Shown here: positions 32,300 to 40,066 of the stretch, in pieces | Layout: every line of letters begins with the position of its first letter | Numbering within the stretch: position 1 is the first letter of the stretch | Source: Embleya scabrispora DSM 41855 | GTDB lineage: Bacteria > Actinomycetota > Actinomycetes > Streptomycetales > Streptomycetaceae | Assembly: GCF_000372745.1 (NCBI RefSeq) | Contig: NZ_KB889561.1 | Location: forward strand, 62,811 to 126,810 | DNA length: 64,000 bases | Direction: 5' to 3' | Position numbers and translations under genes: made by a program | Notes under the pieces: model-generated | Databases searched by the model: none | Told to the model about the DNA's origin: nothing | What the model saw: the letters and a program-made list of their open reading frames with translations, nothing else

Positions 32300-32318
32300 A
32301 CCACATCTGTGGTACCAC
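32300..32318. promoter_or_regulatory. Overlapping palindromes ACCACA-TC-TGTGGT and GTGGTACCAC upstream of the esterase gene
   Basis: Two perfect palindromes share the GTGGT half. The GTGGTACC core recurs upstream of the ketopantoate reductase gene and twice upstream of the TetR gene at 34188. A role as operator for that TetR is inferred from the recurrence. Confidence 0.6.
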
Positions 32319-32419
32319 GCCCGGGGTGATTTCGACAACGTCATGCCCGAGGCGCCGTAGCCGGCGCCGCTGTCCGCGCACCCGCGTCCGGCCCGTACCC
32401 GGGACCGGACGGCTTCGGG

Positions 32420-33373
32420 TCAACCGGTGGTTTCGCGCGATTCCTCGGCTCGGGATGCGCGTACGCCTGCCACCTCGTACAGGAGATTGTTGACGGGTGT
32501 CGCGATGCCGGTTCGCTCGCCCAGGCGTACCACCGCGCCGGTCCATGCCTCGAGTTCGGATCGGTGGCCGGAGGCGATGTCGCGCTGCAACGAGGATGTG
32601 CCGGTGGCGGGCTGTCGGTCTATGAACGCCATCGTCGAGTCCAGGATGTCCTCGGGCAACGCGACGTCCATCGCCTGTGCCACCTGCTGAATCTCGCGCA
32701 TGGCGTCGATGAGCAGACCTCGTGTGCCTTCGCGAGAGCGCAGTACTCCGATGGGGGCGTCGGTGGCGGTACCGAGACCGCCGAACGGCACGACGAACAA
32801 GAACTTCGCCCACAACTCGGCCCAGATGTCCGCGGATATCACCGCGGTCGTTCCGGCGGTGTCGAGTGCGGCACGCAGCCGCTCCACTCGTTGTGTCGGC
32901 CGGTTGTCCCATTCCGCGAAGGTCAGTGCGGCCGGGCCGCCGACATGGCGTACGCGCCCGGGCCCCTCCAAATTCGCGAAGATCTTCACGCTGCCGGGCA
33001 GGACCGCGTGCCGGCCGATCGTCCGCGCGACCTGCTCGGGGGCCTCGACGCCGTTCTGCACGGTGACGACCGCCGTGTCGGCACCGATGAGGGGCGCCAA
33101 AGCCGGGATGGCCGGGGGTAGTTGCCAGGTCTTGACGCACAGCATCACGAAGTCGACCTCGCCGATCTCGCGGGTGTCGTCGGTGGCTTGCGCCGGTGCG
33201 ACGGTGAAGCTGCCGGCCACACTGTCCACGGACAGGCCCTCGCGCCGCAGGGCCTTCAGATGTTCACCTCGCGCGACGAAGGTGACGTCATGCCCGGCGG
33301 CTGCCAGACGGCCACCGAAGTAGCCGCCGATCCCGCCGGCACCGATGATCGCGACTCGCAACGACTTTGCCAT
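32420..33373 (-). CDS. Ketopantoate reductase family (ApbA/PanE-like) protein
   Basis: 317 aa. An N-terminal Rossmann NADP motif, IIGAGGIGGYFGGRLAAAGHDVTFVARG, is followed by VDFVMLCVKTWQ (substrate-site Lys) and VVTVQNGVE, and the C-terminal helical domain has WAKFLFVVPFGGLGT and TPVNNLLYEV. Known members reduce 2-dehydropantoate to pantoate for coenzyme A, but many actinomycete paralogues act on other 2-keto acids. The gene sits with a TetR and an esterase rather than with pan genes, which favours a catabolic or secondary role. It has AAAGGGG before the ATG and a GGTACCAC motif just upstream of that. Confidence 0.88.
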   Translation of the reverse strand: MAKSLRVAIIGAGGIGGYFGGRLAAAGHDVTFVARGEHLKALRREGLSVDSVAGSFTVAPAQATDDTREIGEVDFVMLCVKTWQLPPAIPALAPLIGADTAVVTVQNGVEAPEQVARTIGRHAVLPGSVKIFANLEGPGRVRHVGGPAALTFAEWDNRPTQRVERLRAALDTAGTTAVISADIWAELWAKFLFVVPFGGLGTATDAPIGVLRSREGTRGLLIDAMREIQQVAQAMDVALPEDILDSTMAFIDRQPATGTSSLQRDIASGHRSELEAWTGAVVRLGERTGIATPVNNLLYEVAGVRASRAEESRETTG

Positions 33374-33390
33374 GGAAAACCCCTTTCCCG

Positions 33391-33398
33391 GGTACCAC
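33391..33398. promoter_or_regulatory. GGTACCAC motif upstream of the ketopantoate reductase gene
   Basis: The 8-mer is identical to half of the GTGGTACCAC palindrome upstream of the esterase gene and to the repeats upstream of the TetR gene. It ends 25 bp from the start codon. Taken alone it would not be noteworthy; the recurrence at three neighbouring promoters is the evidence. Confidence 0.45.
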
Positions 33399-33570
33399 CT
33401 GACCCACCGCCGATCGACAACCGTGGGTACGCGCACGCAAGTTGCCTGCTCACGGTGACAACGATGCCGGCCCGGCCGGACCGTCGGTTCGCCGAGACGG
33501 GTCCGAGCGAACTCGCGCCGGCGGTGAGCGCGGAACAGGCGGCGCCCGCACAGTGGTTGCGCGAGGTGCT

Positions 33571-34188
33571 CTATCGGGCAGTCTCGGCGACCACTCGAGG
33601 CGCGGCTTGCTCGTACACCGTGTCCAAGAGATCGCGGACGAACCGGTCGAGGTCGTCCAGTCCGCTCGCGGCCAGGGTGTTCGGACCGCCGGTCAGCAGG
33701 TGTGGAATGGCGGCGTGCAAGGCCAGCGTCACGGCCGCGGCCCGATGCGGGGTGACCGTCAACCGGGCGGCCCGCTGGGCCTGTTCGAAGTCTGCGAAGT
33801 CCGCAGCCGCGATGGCATCCAGAATGGCCGCCAGCCACGGCTTGCGCGCGGCCTCGGACTGAAGCTCCAGGTATGCCAGCATTCGGGATCGACCGGGTCC
33901 CGCCACGTTCTCCAGGAGCGTGCGCAGCATGACCACCAGGCTTTCGCGATCCCCGGGTACCGGTCCCGGCACCGGACCGGGCAGATCGTGGTAGAGCTCC
34001 ACACATCGTTCCGCGACCGCGCGCAGCAGCGCGTCCCTGGTCGGGAAGTAATTCTTGGTGGTACCGAGCGGCACATCCGCACCGGCGTCCACCGCCCGGT
34101 GGGTCAGACCACGCCCACCGAACTCCGCCAACACCTCGATGGCCGCATCGCGCAGACGGTCCCGTCGATCCTGATTCACCCCACCCAT
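33571..34188 (-). CDS. TetR-family transcriptional regulator
   Basis: 205 aa. The HTH is at the N-terminus (RLRDAAIEVLAEFGGRGLTHRAVDAGADVPLGTTKNYFPTRDALLRAV), and the C-terminal domain is of the TetR_C_17-like type (MLRTLLENVAGPGRSRMLAYLELQSEAARKPWL). The ATG at MGGVNQD is chosen; upstream residues are shadow coding. Two direct GGTACCAC repeats lie 13 and 27 bp upstream. Likely targets are itself, the ketopantoate reductase and the esterase, whose promoters share the motif. Confidence 0.88.
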   Translation of the reverse strand: MGGVNQDRRDRLRDAAIEVLAEFGGRGLTHRAVDAGADVPLGTTKNYFPTRDALLRAVAERCVELYHDLPGPVPGPVPGDRESLVVMLRTLLENVAGPGRSRMLAYLELQSEAARKPWLAAILDAIAAADFADFEQAQRAARLTVTPHRAAAVTLALHAAIPHLLTGGPNTLAASGLDDLDRFVRDLLDTVYEQAAPRVVAETAR

Positions 34189-34200
34189 CCTACCCCAGAC

Positions 34201-34221
34201 GTGGTACCCCGATTGTGGTAC
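34201..34221. promoter_or_regulatory. Direct repeats GTGGTACC...GTGGTAC upstream of the TetR gene
   Basis: GTGGTACC and GTGGTAC are repeated 14 bp apart, just upstream of the TetR start. They match motifs at the two neighbouring promoters and probably form the autoregulatory site. Confidence 0.55.
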
Positions 34222-34330
34222 TTCCCGCCCGTCGGGCGGGGGTGTCGCGGCCGTACAGGCCGCCGGGGCTCGCGGCCTGCACGGCGACGAAGTCCCCGGT
34301 CGGGTCCGCGCGAACGGACCCGGTCGACCC

Positions 34331-35425
34331 CTACGCTCGCGCCTGTTCCTTGCGGGGCGCGACCAGTACCGGCCGGTCCGGTAGGGCAAGTTCCACGTGG
34401 GAGCCCACGGGCAGTGTGGTGGCCGCGGGCGAGGGTACGTCGACCTTGACCGTTGTTCCGGCGGCCGAGCGCACGCTCAGGCGGGTGATCGCGCCCAGGA
34501 AGGCCGCGCCGAGCACCTGCGCCGAGCCGTCCGCCGCGGCCACCACCTCGATCGATTCCGGCCGCAGCAGCACGTCCACGTCGCCGTGCGCCGGGTCGCC
34601 GTCGATCGGCAGGGTGCGGCCGAGGACGTGCACCGTCGCACCGTCGGCCCGGGCGGGGATGCGGCTCATCACACCGACGAACTCGGCTACGAACGCGGTC
34701 GCGGGACGGGCGTACAACTGCGCCGGCGGTGCGCACTGTTCGAGCCGGCCCGCGTTCATCACCGCGACCCGGTCGGCGAGCGAGAGCGCCTCCTCCTGGT
34801 CGTGCGTCACGAACAGCGTGGTGATGCCCAACTCCTGCTGGAGGCGCCTGATTTCGTCCCGAAGGGACAGCCGCACGCGCGCGTCCAGCGCGGACAGCGG
34901 CTCGTCGAGCAGCAGGACCCGCGGACGCAGCGCCAGCGCCCGGGCCAGCGCGATCCGCTGTTGCTGGCCGCCGGAGAGTTGGTGCGGATACCGGTCGGCC
35001 TGGTCCGGCAGGCCGACCAGGTCCAGGAGTTCACCGGCGCGGGCGCGTCGCTCGGCGCGACCCACGCCCCGCATCCGCAGGCCGAAGGCGACGTTGTCCA
35101 GCGCGCTCAGATGCGGGAACAGGCTGTACGACTGGAAGACCATGCCCGCGTCGCGTCGATGCGCCGGGACGCGGGTGATGTCCTGGCCGTCGACGAGCAC
35201 TTCACCCGCGTCGGGCTGCTCGAAGCCCGCGACCACCCGCAGTGCGGTGGTCTTGCCGCATCCGGAGGGTCCCAGGAGCGCGACGAGTTCACCCCGACCG
35301 ACCGTCAGGTTCAGCCCGGCCAGGGCCCGCACGTTGCCGAACGAGCGTTGTAGGCCCCGAAATTCGACGGTGGCACCGGTCCGCGTTTGGTTCTCGGTGC
35401 GGGTCTTCGGTTGGTCGAACGTCAT
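34331..35425 (-). CDS. ABC transporter ATP-binding protein, phosphonate (2-aminoethylphosphonate-type) uptake
   Basis: A 364-aa importer ATPase with Walker A GPSGCGKT, Q-loop VFQSYSLFPH, signature LSGGQQQR, Walker B VLLLDEPLSALD and H-loop VTHDQEEA. A C-terminal TOBE-type regulatory region (VDVLLRPESIEVV) follows. The ATG lies 2 bp after the stop of the permease gene. Fourth and last gene of the operon binding protein-permease-permease-ATPase. The Fe3+/putrescine/phosphonate class is clear from sequence; the substrate is inferred from the neighbouring TmpA/TmpB-like genes and their shared operator. Confidence 0.9.
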   Translation of the reverse strand: MTFDQPKTRTENQTRTGATVEFRGLQRSFGNVRALAGLNLTVGRGELVALLGPSGCGKTTALRVVAGFEQPDAGEVLVDGQDITRVPAHRRDAGMVFQSYSLFPHLSALDNVAFGLRMRGVGRAERRARAGELLDLVGLPDQADRYPHQLSGGQQQRIALARALALRPRVLLLDEPLSALDARVRLSLRDEIRRLQQELGITTLFVTHDQEEALSLADRVAVMNAGRLEQCAPPAQLYARPATAFVAEFVGVMSRIPARADGATVHVLGRTLPIDGDPAHGDVDVLLRPESIEVVAAADGSAQVLGAAFLGAITRLSVRSAAGTTVKVDVPSPAATTLPVGSHVELALPDRPVLVAPRKEQARA

Positions 35426-35427
35426 GG

Positions 35428-36288
35428 TCACGAGGTCTCCGCAGTGGTTTTCGTCCGGGCGCTGCGCGGCCGGCCGGCGGTGGCGAGTGCGAGCAGCAGC
35501 ACCCAGGTGACGAGCAGGCCGATCACCGACACCGCGACGGACATCTCGGCCTGCGAGCCGCCGATGCCGACGATCCACACGGCGAACGGGCGGTAGCCCA
35601 GGATCGCGGCCACGGTGTACTCGCCGAGCACGAGCGCGAGGGTCAGGAACGCGGTGTTGAGCAGCGCGCCGCGCAGGTTCGGCAGGACCACCTGGAGCAC
35701 CGCGCGCGGCCAGTTCGCGCCACACGCGCGCGCTGCCTCGACCAGCACCTTCAGGTCGATCGCGGCGAGCCCGCCGTCGAGCGTGCGATACGCCAGCGGC
35801 AGCGCCATCAGCGTGTACGCGAGCACGAGCACGACGGGGAAGTCCGGGTCCTGGATGGCGATGAACGTGTCGTACAACGGGGTGTCGGCCAGGTGGTCGG
35901 GCCCCCAGCGCAGCACCGTGCCGATACCGGCGACCAGCGCGATGGCGGGTACCACCAGCGGCAGTGAGCACACCACCTCGATCACCCAGCGCAGTCGCGG
36001 CGCGGTCAACCGCACGGTGATCAGCGCGGGCACCAGCAGCAGCAAGACCGATACCACGGTGGCGGCGGCCAGTTCGAGGGTGAGCGTGAGGCTGTCGAGG
36101 AAGCCGTCGGCCCCCAGGATCCCGGTGTACGCGTCGAAGGTGACGCCCTGGCCGGGCACGTCGATGCTGAAGACCACCGAGCACACCATCGGCAGCAGGA
36201 AGTACGTCCCGGCGATCAGCAGGACGACGCCTCGCGACCAGCGGATCCGGCCGCGCAATGCGGTTACCGCCATGGCTAGTCGAGCCAT
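35428..36288 (-). CDS. ABC transporter permease 2 (phosphonate-type importer)
   Basis: 286 aa with about six membrane helices (VVLLIAGTYFLLPMVCSVVF; TVVSVLLLLVPALITV; VVCSLPLVVPAIALVAGIG; and others). It carries the EAA coupling loop EAARACGANWPRAVLQVVLPNLRGAL, which docks on the ATPase. The start (MARLAMAV) overlaps the previous gene by 13 bp and has AGGAG 8 nt upstream; a later ATG lacks such a site. Translationally linked to permease 1 and the ATPase. Confidence 0.88.
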   Translation of the reverse strand: MARLAMAVTALRGRIRWSRGVVLLIAGTYFLLPMVCSVVFSIDVPGQGVTFDAYTGILGADGFLDSLTLTLELAAATVVSVLLLLVPALITVRLTAPRLRWVIEVVCSLPLVVPAIALVAGIGTVLRWGPDHLADTPLYDTFIAIQDPDFPVVLVLAYTLMALPLAYRTLDGGLAAIDLKVLVEAARACGANWPRAVLQVVLPNLRGALLNTAFLTLALVLGEYTVAAILGYRPFAVWIVGIGGSQAEMSVAVSVIGLLVTWVLLLALATAGRPRSARTKTTAETS

Positions 36289-37211
36289 CGGGCGCTCCTG
36301 CGCTGAAGGGGCAGATGAACGGCGGTGACCAGGCCGGCCACCACGACCATGTCCAGGCTGAGCGCGAGCGCCACGTTGCCCTGGTCGACCAGGACGTTGC
36401 CGGACAGCGCGTCGGCGATCTGCATCGTCACCAACGGCACGGAACTGCCGACCATGGCAGCGGCCGTCGCGTAGGCCGCGAACGCCGAGCCGAAGAGCAG
36501 CACGAAGCCGCCGAGCAGTGCGGGGGTCAGGATCGGCAGCGCGACGTGCACCCAGTAGCGGAACGCGTTGGCCCCGTTGTTGCGCGCCGCCTCGCGCCAC
36601 TGCTTGCGCAGTCCTTCGAGGGAGGGGGTCAGGATGAGCACCATGAGCGGAATCAGGAAGTAGAGGTAGACCACGGACAGTCCGGTGAAGCTGTAGAGGC
36701 TCCAGCCGTGCTCGGTCAGGTCGAACCTGCCGGTCACCACGCCGGCGTTGCCGAGCGTCGCCACGAAGGCGAATGCGAGCGCGACCCCGCCGAAGTTGGC
36801 GAGTACGCCGGAGGCGGTCAGCACGGCCTCGCGAACGAGGCGAAAGCGAGAGGTCACCACGGTGTGGGCGATCGGGAGCGCACATCCGGTGGCGATCAGC
36901 GCCGTGACCGCGGACAGCTTCACGCTGCCGATCAGCGCGGTCAGGTACGCGCCTTGCAGGGACGCGGACATGTTGGCGCCGGTGGCCTGTACGCCGTCGG
37001 GGGCGGTGGCTGGTGTGGTGAAGGCGCCGAAGACCATCGCGACCGTCGGTACGCCGAAGACCACGGCCGCGAACAGCAACAACGGCGCGACGCCGAGCCA
37101 GTGCGGCACGCGCCGTCGCCGGGGCCGGACCGCGCCCCGCTCGCCCGAGGCGAGCGCAGGCGCGATCCGGACCGCGGCGGGCGCGCCGACGTCGGAGAGG
37201 TCGGTGCTCAT
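36276..37211 (-). CDS. ABC transporter permease 1 (phosphonate-type importer)
   Basis: 311 aa, six predicted membrane helices after a basic N-terminus (RPRRRRVPHWLGVAPLLLFAAVVFGVPTVAMVFGAF). The EAA loop is REAARNNGANAFRYWVHVALPILTPALLGG. The ATG overlaps the stop of the binding-protein gene by 4 bp (ATGA), so the four genes form one tightly coupled operon. Confidence 0.88.
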   Translation of the reverse strand: MSTDLSDVGAPAAVRIAPALASGERGAVRPRRRRVPHWLGVAPLLLFAAVVFGVPTVAMVFGAFTTPATAPDGVQATGANMSASLQGAYLTALIGSVKLSAVTALIATGCALPIAHTVVTSRFRLVREAVLTASGVLANFGGVALAFAFVATLGNAGVVTGRFDLTEHGWSLYSFTGLSVVYLYFLIPLMVLILTPSLEGLRKQWREAARNNGANAFRYWVHVALPILTPALLGGFVLLFGSAFAAYATAAAMVGSSVPLVTMQIADALSGNVLVDQGNVALALSLDMVVVAGLVTAVHLPLQRRSARWLD

Positions 37212-38395
37212 CCGGCGACTGCCTGGGCCCAGCCACCGGTGAGGACCTTCTTGGCCTTGTCGACCTGGTCCGGAGTCGGGAAGACCGGGGCGCCGGCGCC
37301 CGGCACCGCGGGCAGCTTCGCCGCGAACCCGGCGTCCAGCGTGCCGGCTTCCTTCATCGCACCCATCAGGGCCGGGCGGGCGTAGCCCTTGAGCCACAGG
37401 TTCTGGCCCTCGGGGCTGTACAGGAATTCCTGCCACAGGCGCGCGGCGGCCGGGTGCGGTGCCCACTTCACGATCGCCTGCGAGTAGTACTGCGCGTAGA
37501 CGCCGTCGGCGGGGATGTTCACCTGCCAGTCGACGCCCTTGGACTTGAACTCGTCCGCGTAACCCGCGTTGAGGTAGTCCCAGTCGATGCTGATCGGCGT
37601 CTCGCCCTTTTGCACGGTGGCCGGGGTCGACTCGACCGGGTTGTAGTTGCCGTTCTTCTTGAGCTTGCCGAAGAAGTCCAGGCCGGGCTGGATGTTGTCG
37701 AACGAGCCGCCGCCCGCGAGGGCCGCCGCGTACACGCCGCCGAACGCCGAGCCGGACTTGGTCGGGTTGCCGTTGAGCGCGACCTGGCCCTTGTACTGCG
37801 GCTTGAGCAGGTCGGCGAACGTCTTGGGGCACTCCTTGATCCGCGCGGCGTCGCAGCCGATCGAGATGTAGCCGCCGTAGTCGTTGAACCAGCGGCCCTG
37901 GGCGTCCTTCTGCGGCTCGGGGATCTTGTCGAACGCGGCGACCTTGTACGGCGCGAGCAGGTCCTGCTTCGCGGCGCTGAGCGCGAACGCGTTGCCCAGG
38001 TCCACCACGTCGGGCGAGCGGTCCTGGCCCTTGCGCTGGGTCACCGCGTTGATCTCGTCCTGGGACGAGCCGTCGGGGTTCTCGACCTCGACCTTGATGC
38101 CGTACTTCGCCTGGAAGGCGTCGATCAGCGCACCGTAGTTGGCCCAGTCGCGGGGCAGCGCGATCGCGTTGAGCCTGCCCTCCTTCTTGGCGGCGGCCAC
38201 CAGCGCCTCCATGCCGCCGAAGTCCTGGACGGACGTGGCCGACGCCGCGTCCTTGGCCCCGGCGGGCGCACCCGGCGCGGCGGGGGTGCCGGCTGCGGAC
38301 GACTTGTCGGATGCCGAGCCGCACGCGCTCAGGGTGAGCGCGGCCACGGCAAGGCCGGCGACCAGTCCGGTCGCACGAACGCGGAGCACTGTCAC
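37208..38395 (-). CDS. ABC transporter substrate-binding lipoprotein, phosphonate-type
   Basis: 395 aa, an extracellular solute-binding protein of the Fe3+/putrescine/2-aminoethylphosphonate class, exported and lipidated. The signal ends in the lipobox TLSAC with Cys25, followed by a Ser/Ala/Pro linker. Recognisable parts are GGMEALVAAAKKEGRLNAIALPRDWANY, SPDVVDLGNAFALSA, NPTKSGSAFGGVYAAAL and the C-terminal YSPEGQNLWLKGYARP. The GTG start has AGGAG 9 nt upstream. First gene of the transport operon. A 16-bp inverted-repeat operator lies 35-50 bp upstream, almost identical to one before the dioxygenase gene. Phosphonate specificity is inferred from that link. Confidence 0.88.
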   Translation of the reverse strand: MTVLRVRATGLVAGLAVAALTLSACGSASDKSSAAGTPAAPGAPAGAKDAASATSVQDFGGMEALVAAAKKEGRLNAIALPRDWANYGALIDAFQAKYGIKVEVENPDGSSQDEINAVTQRKGQDRSPDVVDLGNAFALSAAKQDLLAPYKVAAFDKIPEPQKDAQGRWFNDYGGYISIGCDAARIKECPKTFADLLKPQYKGQVALNGNPTKSGSAFGGVYAAALAGGGSFDNIQPGLDFFGKLKKNGNYNPVESTPATVQKGETPISIDWDYLNAGYADEFKSKGVDWQVNIPADGVYAQYYSQAIVKWAPHPAAARLWQEFLYSPEGQNLWLKGYARPALMGAMKEAGTLDAGFAAKLPAVPGAGAPVFPTPDQVDKAKKVLTGGWAQAVAG

Positions 38396-38429
38396 GGGGA
38401 GTCTCCTGGAGCTTCGAATGGTGTGCCGG

Positions 38430-38445
38430 AGTTGGCTGTACAACT
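38430..38445. promoter_or_regulatory. GntR operator AGTTGGCTGTACAACT before the phosphonate transport operon
   Basis: An inverted repeat with arms AGTTGG/ACAACT around CTGT, between the divergent transporter and GntR genes. It matches the site at 41162 in 15 of 16 positions and lies at nearly the same distance from its start codon (35 against 32 bp). Confidence 0.85.
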
Positions 38446-38602
38446 TGGTCCAGTACGCCCGACGTCGATGTCCGCAACGTGAACGCAGCCGCACGGGCGT
38501 GCGAGGTTCCCGGGAAATGGGCGTGCGGCCCGGCAGGCTCTCGACGAACGGGTAGGGTCGCCACGGTCGGACGTCCCGGCAATGGAAATTCGGGGGGTGG
38601 CG

Positions 38603-39349
38603 ATGGGGGTTCAGGGCGAGGCGCGGTACCGGCAGGTCGCGGCCGATCTGCGGGAGGCGATCACGACCGGCAGATACGGCTCCGGCGGCCGTCTGCCCGC
38701 CGAGGGCGACCTCGCGCTGCGTTACGGCGTCTCCCGCGGCACGGTGCGCCAGGCGCTCGCGGTGCTGCGCGCGGACGGGATGGTCACGTCCCGACGCGGC
38801 ACCCGCCGGGTGGTCCTGGGCGCCGCCCGGACGCAGAGTTTCGCCGAACTGCTCAGCTTCACCCGCTGGGCCCGCTCGATCGGCGAGGAGCCCGGCGGGC
38901 GGACCGTGACGGTGGAGCCGGCGCCCGGCGATCCGGGCGAGTGCGCGCAGTTGGGCCTGGAGCCGGGGTCGTCGGTGTACCGGGTGTTGCGGCTGCGCAC
39001 GCTCTCGCGGGTGCCGGTGATGATCGAGCGCACGGTCTACCCCGAGCGGATCGGAGCGCTGGTGCGGGGCTTCCCGATCGACGCGGTCTCGCACACCGAG
39101 CCCCTGGAGGAACTCGGCGTGTTGTTCACCGACGCCGACCACACGATCGATCAGTGGCCGGCCGACGCGGAGGACGCCCGGCTGCTGGGATGCCCGCCGG
39201 GCACGTCGCTGCTGCGCGAACGGCGCCGCACGACGGACCCGACGGGCGTGCCCGTGGAGTGGTCGCAGGACCGTTACCTCCCGGGCACCGTGGCCTTCAC
39301 GGTGCACAACTCGGTGGCCACGACGGCGCTGTCCCGCCGCCGGGGCTGA
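38603..39349 (+). CDS. GntR/UTRA (HutC-subfamily) transcriptional regulator of the phosphonate locus
   Basis: 248 aa. A winged HTH at the N-terminus (YRQVAADLREAITTGRYGSGGRLPAEGDLALRYGVSRGTVRQALAVLRADGMVTSRRGTRRVV) is followed by a UTRA effector-binding domain (VYRVLRLRTLSRVPVMIERTVYPE, WPADAEDARLLGCPPGTSLLRERRR). The ATG at 38603 follows a purine-rich GGGGGG; an in-frame ATG 21 nt upstream has no ribosome site. Divergent from the transport operon, and the likely binder of the AGTTGKCTGTACAACT sites. The effector is probably a phosphonate or its product. Confidence 0.88.
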   Translation: MGVQGEARYRQVAADLREAITTGRYGSGGRLPAEGDLALRYGVSRGTVRQALAVLRADGMVTSRRGTRRVVLGAARTQSFAELLSFTRWARSIGEEPGGRTVTVEPAPGDPGECAQLGLEPGSSVYRVLRLRTLSRVPVMIERTVYPERIGALVRGFPIDAVSHTEPLEELGVLFTDADHTIDQWPADAEDARLLGCPPGTSLLRERRRTTDPTGVPVEWSQDRYLPGTVAFTVHNSVATTALSRRRG

Positions 39350-39388
39350 CCGGGCCGGCGGTCTACGGTCGACCCGGGACGGGCGGCC

Positions 39389-39431
39389 CGGCGGTCGGGT
39401 CGGCGGTCGGGTCGGCGGTCGGGTCGGCGGT
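39389..39431. repeat. 12-bp tandem repeat (CGGCGGTCGGGT, 3.6 copies)
   Basis: Three exact copies and a partial fourth lie between the convergent GntR and HD-oxygenase genes. The unit is a multiple of three but lies outside both genes. It may be slippage in a non-coding terminator region. Confidence 0.8.
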
Positions 39432-39496
39432 GGACGGCCCGGCGGTGGAAGATCGGCCCGGTCGGCGCTTGCGGGCAGGCACGCCGGGCCGACGCC

Positions 39497-40066
39497 TCAC
39501 GGCAGCAGCAGCCGGGTGAGCAACGGCCGGAAGTGGGCGAAGTCCGGGACCGACGCGTCGGCGTCCTTGGCCGCCTCGTCCCAGCGCCGCACCCGCACCG
39601 CGTCGGCCGCGTACGGCCCGTCCGCGAACTCCCGTGCCTCGACCTCGCCCATCGGGCCGCCCTGGACACCGAGCGTGTACACGGACGCGTCCGACAGACG
39701 TGCCGCGTAGCCCGCCTCGGTGGCGCACAGGTAGCGCTTCGCCGCCACGTGCAGCCGGATCGGCTCGGTCACCTCGGGACCGAACCGCTCGGCGAGCCGG
39801 TCCGCGCCGGTGTGGCTGTGCCGGTTGTCCTCGCCCGTCATCAGGTCGCGGCCGGTCAGTGGCCCGTGGAAGTGCCCTATGTCGTGCAGCAGTGCGGCCG
39901 CGATCAGGTGCTCGGGCGCGCCCTCGGCCTGGGCGATCGCCCCGGCCTGCAACATGTGTTCGGCCATCGTGACCGCCTCGCCGAGGTATTCGCCCGCGCC
40001 CTGGTCGGCGAACAGGTCGGCGAGTTCGTCGAGGATGGCCGTGTCGATCTCTCGGCGTTCCGTCAT
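39497..40066 (-). CDS. tmpB: HD-domain phosphonate-cleaving oxygenase, TmpB/PhnZ-like
   Basis: A 189-aa mixed-valence diiron HD oxygenase. PhnZ and TmpB cleave the C-P bond of 1-hydroxy-2-(trimethyl)aminoethylphosphonate, giving phosphate and glycine or glycine betaine. Likely metal ligands are His37, the His61-Asp62 pair in ALLHDIGHFHG, His83 in GEDNRHSHTGAD and His106 in RLHVAAKRYL, plus a C-terminal Asp. The motif SVYTLGVQGGPMGEVEAREF is typical of the phosphonate-associated HD group. The ATG overlaps the stop of the upstream dioxygenase gene (ATGA), so the two enzymes are made together. The TmpB rather than PhnZ label rests on the partner being a gamma-butyrobetaine-hydroxylase-type enzyme. 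Confidence 0.85.
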   Translation of the reverse strand: MTERREIDTAILDELADLFADQGAGEYLGEAVTMAEHMLQAGAIAQAEGAPEHLIAAALLHDIGHFHGPLTGRDLMTGEDNRHSHTGADRLAERFGPEVTEPIRLHVAAKRYLCATEAGYAARLSDASVYTLGVQGGPMGEVEAREFADGPYAADAVRVRRWDEAAKDADASVPDFAHFRPLLTRLLLP

